NCBI GenBank assembly: GCA_934232845.1
Contig: CAKQGD010000001.1
Location: 1 to 64,000, forward strand
Direction: 5' to 3'
Length of the DNA stretch: 64,000 bases
Source: an uncultured Oscillospiraceae bacterium
GTDB lineage: Bacteria; Bacillota; Clostridia; Oscillospirales; Ruminococcaceae
Position 1 is the stretch's first letter. The number at the start of each line of letters is the position of its first letter. The notes beneath the pieces are model-generated. The model was not told the DNA's origin. It ran no database searches and saw nothing but the letters and a program-made list of their open reading frames with translations. A program made the position numbers and the translations under genes. Shown here one piece after another: positions 62,181 through 64,000 of this stretch.

Positions 62181-62214
62181 GAGGGAGCCGCCTGTGGAAA
62201 AAGGCGGCTCCCTC
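62181..62214. terminator. strong hairpin after the DASS gene
   Basis: GAGGGAGCCGCC (62181-62192) pairs with GGCGGCTCCCTC (62203-62214). The U-tract is on the reverse-strand side (AAAAAA upstream on plus), so on the plus strand it may only partially terminate and allow readthrough into the CoA-transferase. Confidence 0.65.
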
Positions 62215-62423
62215 CTACCTCTGCAAAGCTCTGCTTTTGTCGTGGCTCTCCCGTCTTTCAAAATAGGGGGCGCTTTCGGCGGGAAAGAGAAATTCTCTTT
62301 TACTCTCGTTGACAACGCCGCCCTGAAAAGGTAAGATTAAGTTGCCGAGGAATCTTATTCCGAAGGCATAAAGGGGAGAGAGTATCCGCTCTCTAAAGAT
62401 TTTATCAAAGGAGAATGAAAAAC

Positions 62424-63611
62424 ATGGCAAGAGCACTCGAAGGACTTAAGGTTCTGGATCTGACCCGCGTATTGGCGGGTCCGTATGCAACGATGATTCT
62501 CGGTGATATGGGAGCCGACATCATCAAGATTGAGGCGGTCAAAACCGGCGACGACAGCCGTGCGTTCGGCCCGTATGTCAACGGCGAAAGTGCATACTTC
62601 ATGAGCATCAACCGCAACAAGAGAAGTATCACGATGAACCTCAAAAACCCCGAGGCAGTCAAGACCTTTAAAGAAATGGTAAAGAAGGCCGACGTGGTTG
62701 TGGAAAACTATCGTCCCGGCACGATGGAAAAATTCGGCTTGGGTTATGATGTTCTCAAAGAGCTGAATCCCCGGCTGATTTACGCCTCCGCATCCGGCTT
62801 CGGCCAGACCGGACCGTATTCCAAGCGTGCTGCCTATGACGCAGTTGTGCAGGCGATGGGCGGCATCATGAGCATCACCGGACAGGAGGGCGGCGCTCCT
62901 ACGCGCGTCGGCACGTCCGTCGGCGATATCACTGCGGGACTTTTCTGCGCAATCGGAATCCTCGGTGCGCTGTGCAGCCGCGATAAGACCGGCGTCGGTC
63001 AGATGGTTGACGTTGCGATGCTTGACTGCCAGGTCGCCATTTTGGAAAATGCAATCGCCCGCTATATGGTCAGCGGCGTTTCACCCAAGCCGCAGGGCAA
63101 CCGTCATCCGTCCATTGTGCCGTTTGAGACGTTTGAAACGAGCGACGGCAATATCATGGTCTCCGCCGGCAACGACAAGCTCTGGGCGAGCTTCTGCCGC
63201 GTGATCGGCCGTGAGGATATGATCGACGACCCCAGATTCGAGACGAACCCGAAGCGGTTTGAAAATTACAAAGAGCTTCGGCCCATGATCGAAGCGGAAA
63301 CGAAGAAAAAGCCTGTGGCTGAGTGGCAGAAGCTGCTTGACGATGCAGGCGTACCGGAGTCTCCTATTAATAATATTGAAATGGTCATCAAAAATCCGCA
63401 GGTGCAGGCGCGTGATATGATCGTAGAAGTCGATCATCCTGTCGCCGGCCCGGTTAAGATGCCCGGAATTCCGATCAAACTCAGCGGTACTCCGTCTGAG
63501 ATCCGTTCGGCTGCGCCGGTACTGGGCGCGGACACCGATGAGATTCTCAAAGAGCTGCTGAATATGAGCGATGAGGATATTGCCAAGCTGAAGGAGTGCG
63601 GCGCGGTCTGA
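62424..63611 (+). CDS. second family III (CaiB/BaiF) CoA-transferase
   Basis: This 395-residue enzyme has LKVLDLTRVLAGPYATMILGDMGADIIKIE, VVENYRPGTMEKFGLGYDVL and ASGFGQTGPYSKRAAYDAVVQAMGG with the probable catalytic Asp139. The family tail is VEVDHPVAGPVKMPGIPIKLSGTP. It is clearly distinct from the 57.4-kb paralogue. It sits between the DASS transporter and a carboxyltransferase gene, suggesting activation of the imported acid to its CoA ester. The second ATG (62424) gives a better spacing from AGGAG than the first (62415). Confidence 0.93.
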   Translation: MARALEGLKVLDLTRVLAGPYATMILGDMGADIIKIEAVKTGDDSRAFGPYVNGESAYFMSINRNKRSITMNLKNPEAVKTFKEMVKKADVVVENYRPGTMEKFGLGYDVLKELNPRLIYASASGFGQTGPYSKRAAYDAVVQAMGGIMSITGQEGGAPTRVGTSVGDITAGLFCAIGILGALCSRDKTGVGQMVDVAMLDCQVAILENAIARYMVSGVSPKPQGNRHPSIVPFETFETSDGNIMVSAGNDKLWASFCRVIGREDMIDDPRFETNPKRFENYKELRPMIEAETKKKPVAEWQKLLDDAGVPESPINNIEMVIKNPQVQARDMIVEVDHPVAGPVKMPGIPIKLSGTPSEIRSAAPVLGADTDEILKELLNMSDEDIAKLKECGAV

Positions 63612-63718
63612 CGACCGGCGGCAGGCTCAAAAGGCCTCTTTTCGCAAAATGTCCGATATCGCCGGTTCGGTAGGGGGTACACGGTTTGATCCAGACTTAA
63701 AGAAGGTTTGGTGATAAC

Positions 63719-64000
63719 ATGGCATATCAGACGATGCGAGAGGCCGTCGAAGATTTTCGGGTCTTGAACGCAAAAAATACAGCTCAGGATGAGCAGGGCC
63801 GCAAAGGTTACGAAAAACAGCATGCCAAGGGCAAGCTGCATGCGCGTGAGCGTATTGATCTTCTGCTCGATCCGGGCAGCTTTGTAGAACTGGATGAATT
63901 TGTTGAACACCGGTGCTCGGATTTCGGCATGGAAAAGAAACGCAGAGCGGGCGACGGTGTAGTGACGGGCTATGGAACGATTCACAATCGTACCGTCTAT
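63719..64000 (+). CDS. acyl-CoA carboxylase/decarboxylase carboxyltransferase subunit (partial, C-terminus outside window)
   Basis: The first 94 residues match the N-terminus of biotin-dependent acyl-CoA carboxyltransferase beta subunits (propionyl-CoA carboxylase or methylmalonyl-CoA decarboxylase alpha). They show [41 protein letters not shown] and [17 protein letters not shown]. With the CoA-transferase immediately upstream (about 107-nt gap), the enzyme would decarboxylate or carboxylate the activated acid. Whether a sodium-pump decarboxylase complex follows cannot be seen. ATG at 63719 has AAGG upstream. Confidence 0.9.
   Translation, partial: MAYQTMREAVEDFRVLNAKNTAQDEQGRKGYEKQHAKGKLHARERIDLLLDPGSFVELDEFVEHRCSDFGMEKKRRAGDGVVTGYGTIHNRTVY

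Overview
The window comes from a GC-rich, endospore-forming Clostridia-type Firmicute, probably an Oscillospiraceae/Ruminococcaceae relative. This placement is inferred from the cotJABC spore-coat operon, the Firmicute-type rimP-nusA-rnpM-ylxQ-infB-rbfA-nrnA-truB-ribF cluster, ParA/ParB of the Soj/Spo0J type, several ECF-transporter S components, sigma-A promoters with 16-18 bp spacers, and TTG/GTG starts supported by strong Shine-Dalgarno sequences. Most of the window is dense chromosomal housekeeping DNA. No tRNA, rRNA, CRISPR array, transposase or phage gene was recognised.

Layout. 1-3.3 kb (minus): alpha/beta hydrolase (cut by the window edge), XRE regulator, nucleoside deaminase, small-multidrug-export-like membrane protein, Wzx-like flippase. 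3.8-5.7 kb: autoregulated MarR plus MATE efflux pump. 5.9-12 kb: secreted hypothetical protein, trmL, degV, cotJABC, flavin reductase, rlmA-like, YkuE-like phosphoesterase. 12-23.1 kb: translation/RNA cluster ending in rpsO-pnp. 23.2-28 kb: CNNM/CorC protein, proA, an unknown membrane-anchored protein, an intergenic repeat-like tract, a YoaK-family protein. 28-35.2 kb: guaB, acyl-ACP thioesterase, serS, parB, parA, then coaX with an ECF S component. 35.4-38.2 kb: membrane XRE regulator, TSUP permease, hotdog thioesterase, two small membrane proteins. 38.2-46.9 kb (minus): one cluster holding the complete shikimate pathway plus pheA and tyrA, preceded by a leader peptide packed with Tyr and Phe codons and a terminator (ribosome-mediated attenuation). 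47-53.6 kb: exoA, a second ECF S component, Nudix, membrane protein, GNAT, TtcA-like protein, birA (with a BirA-type operator) and bioY. 53.7-54.7 kb: AT-richer DUF1835 gene.

The last 9 kb is a catabolic/accessory island. It has a LysR-regulator fragment butted against a TctA-type permease gene, and this permease is fused at its C-terminus to the tail of a family III CoA-transferase. Then come a CaiB/BaiF CoA-transferase, a metallo-beta-lactamase-fold hydrolase, a divergent FCD-type GntR regulator, a DASS (SLC13-like) carboxylate transporter, a second CoA-transferase, and the start of a biotin-dependent carboxyltransferase/decarboxylase subunit. Two promoters of the island carry the same palindrome (core TGGTATACCA) exactly in the spacer between -35 and -10. 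They probably form a local regulon of the GntR protein. The gene set fits import of an organic (di)acid, its activation to a CoA thioester, and carboxylation or decarboxylation; the substrate cannot be read from the sequence.

The most notable signals are: (1) the Tyr/Phe attenuator of the aromatic operon; (2) the TctA::CoA-transferase-tail fusion with the LysR remnant; (3) the operator-in-spacer GntR regulon; (4) a shared, apparently conserved 5' leader element in front of two divergent ECF S-component genes, a riboswitch candidate.
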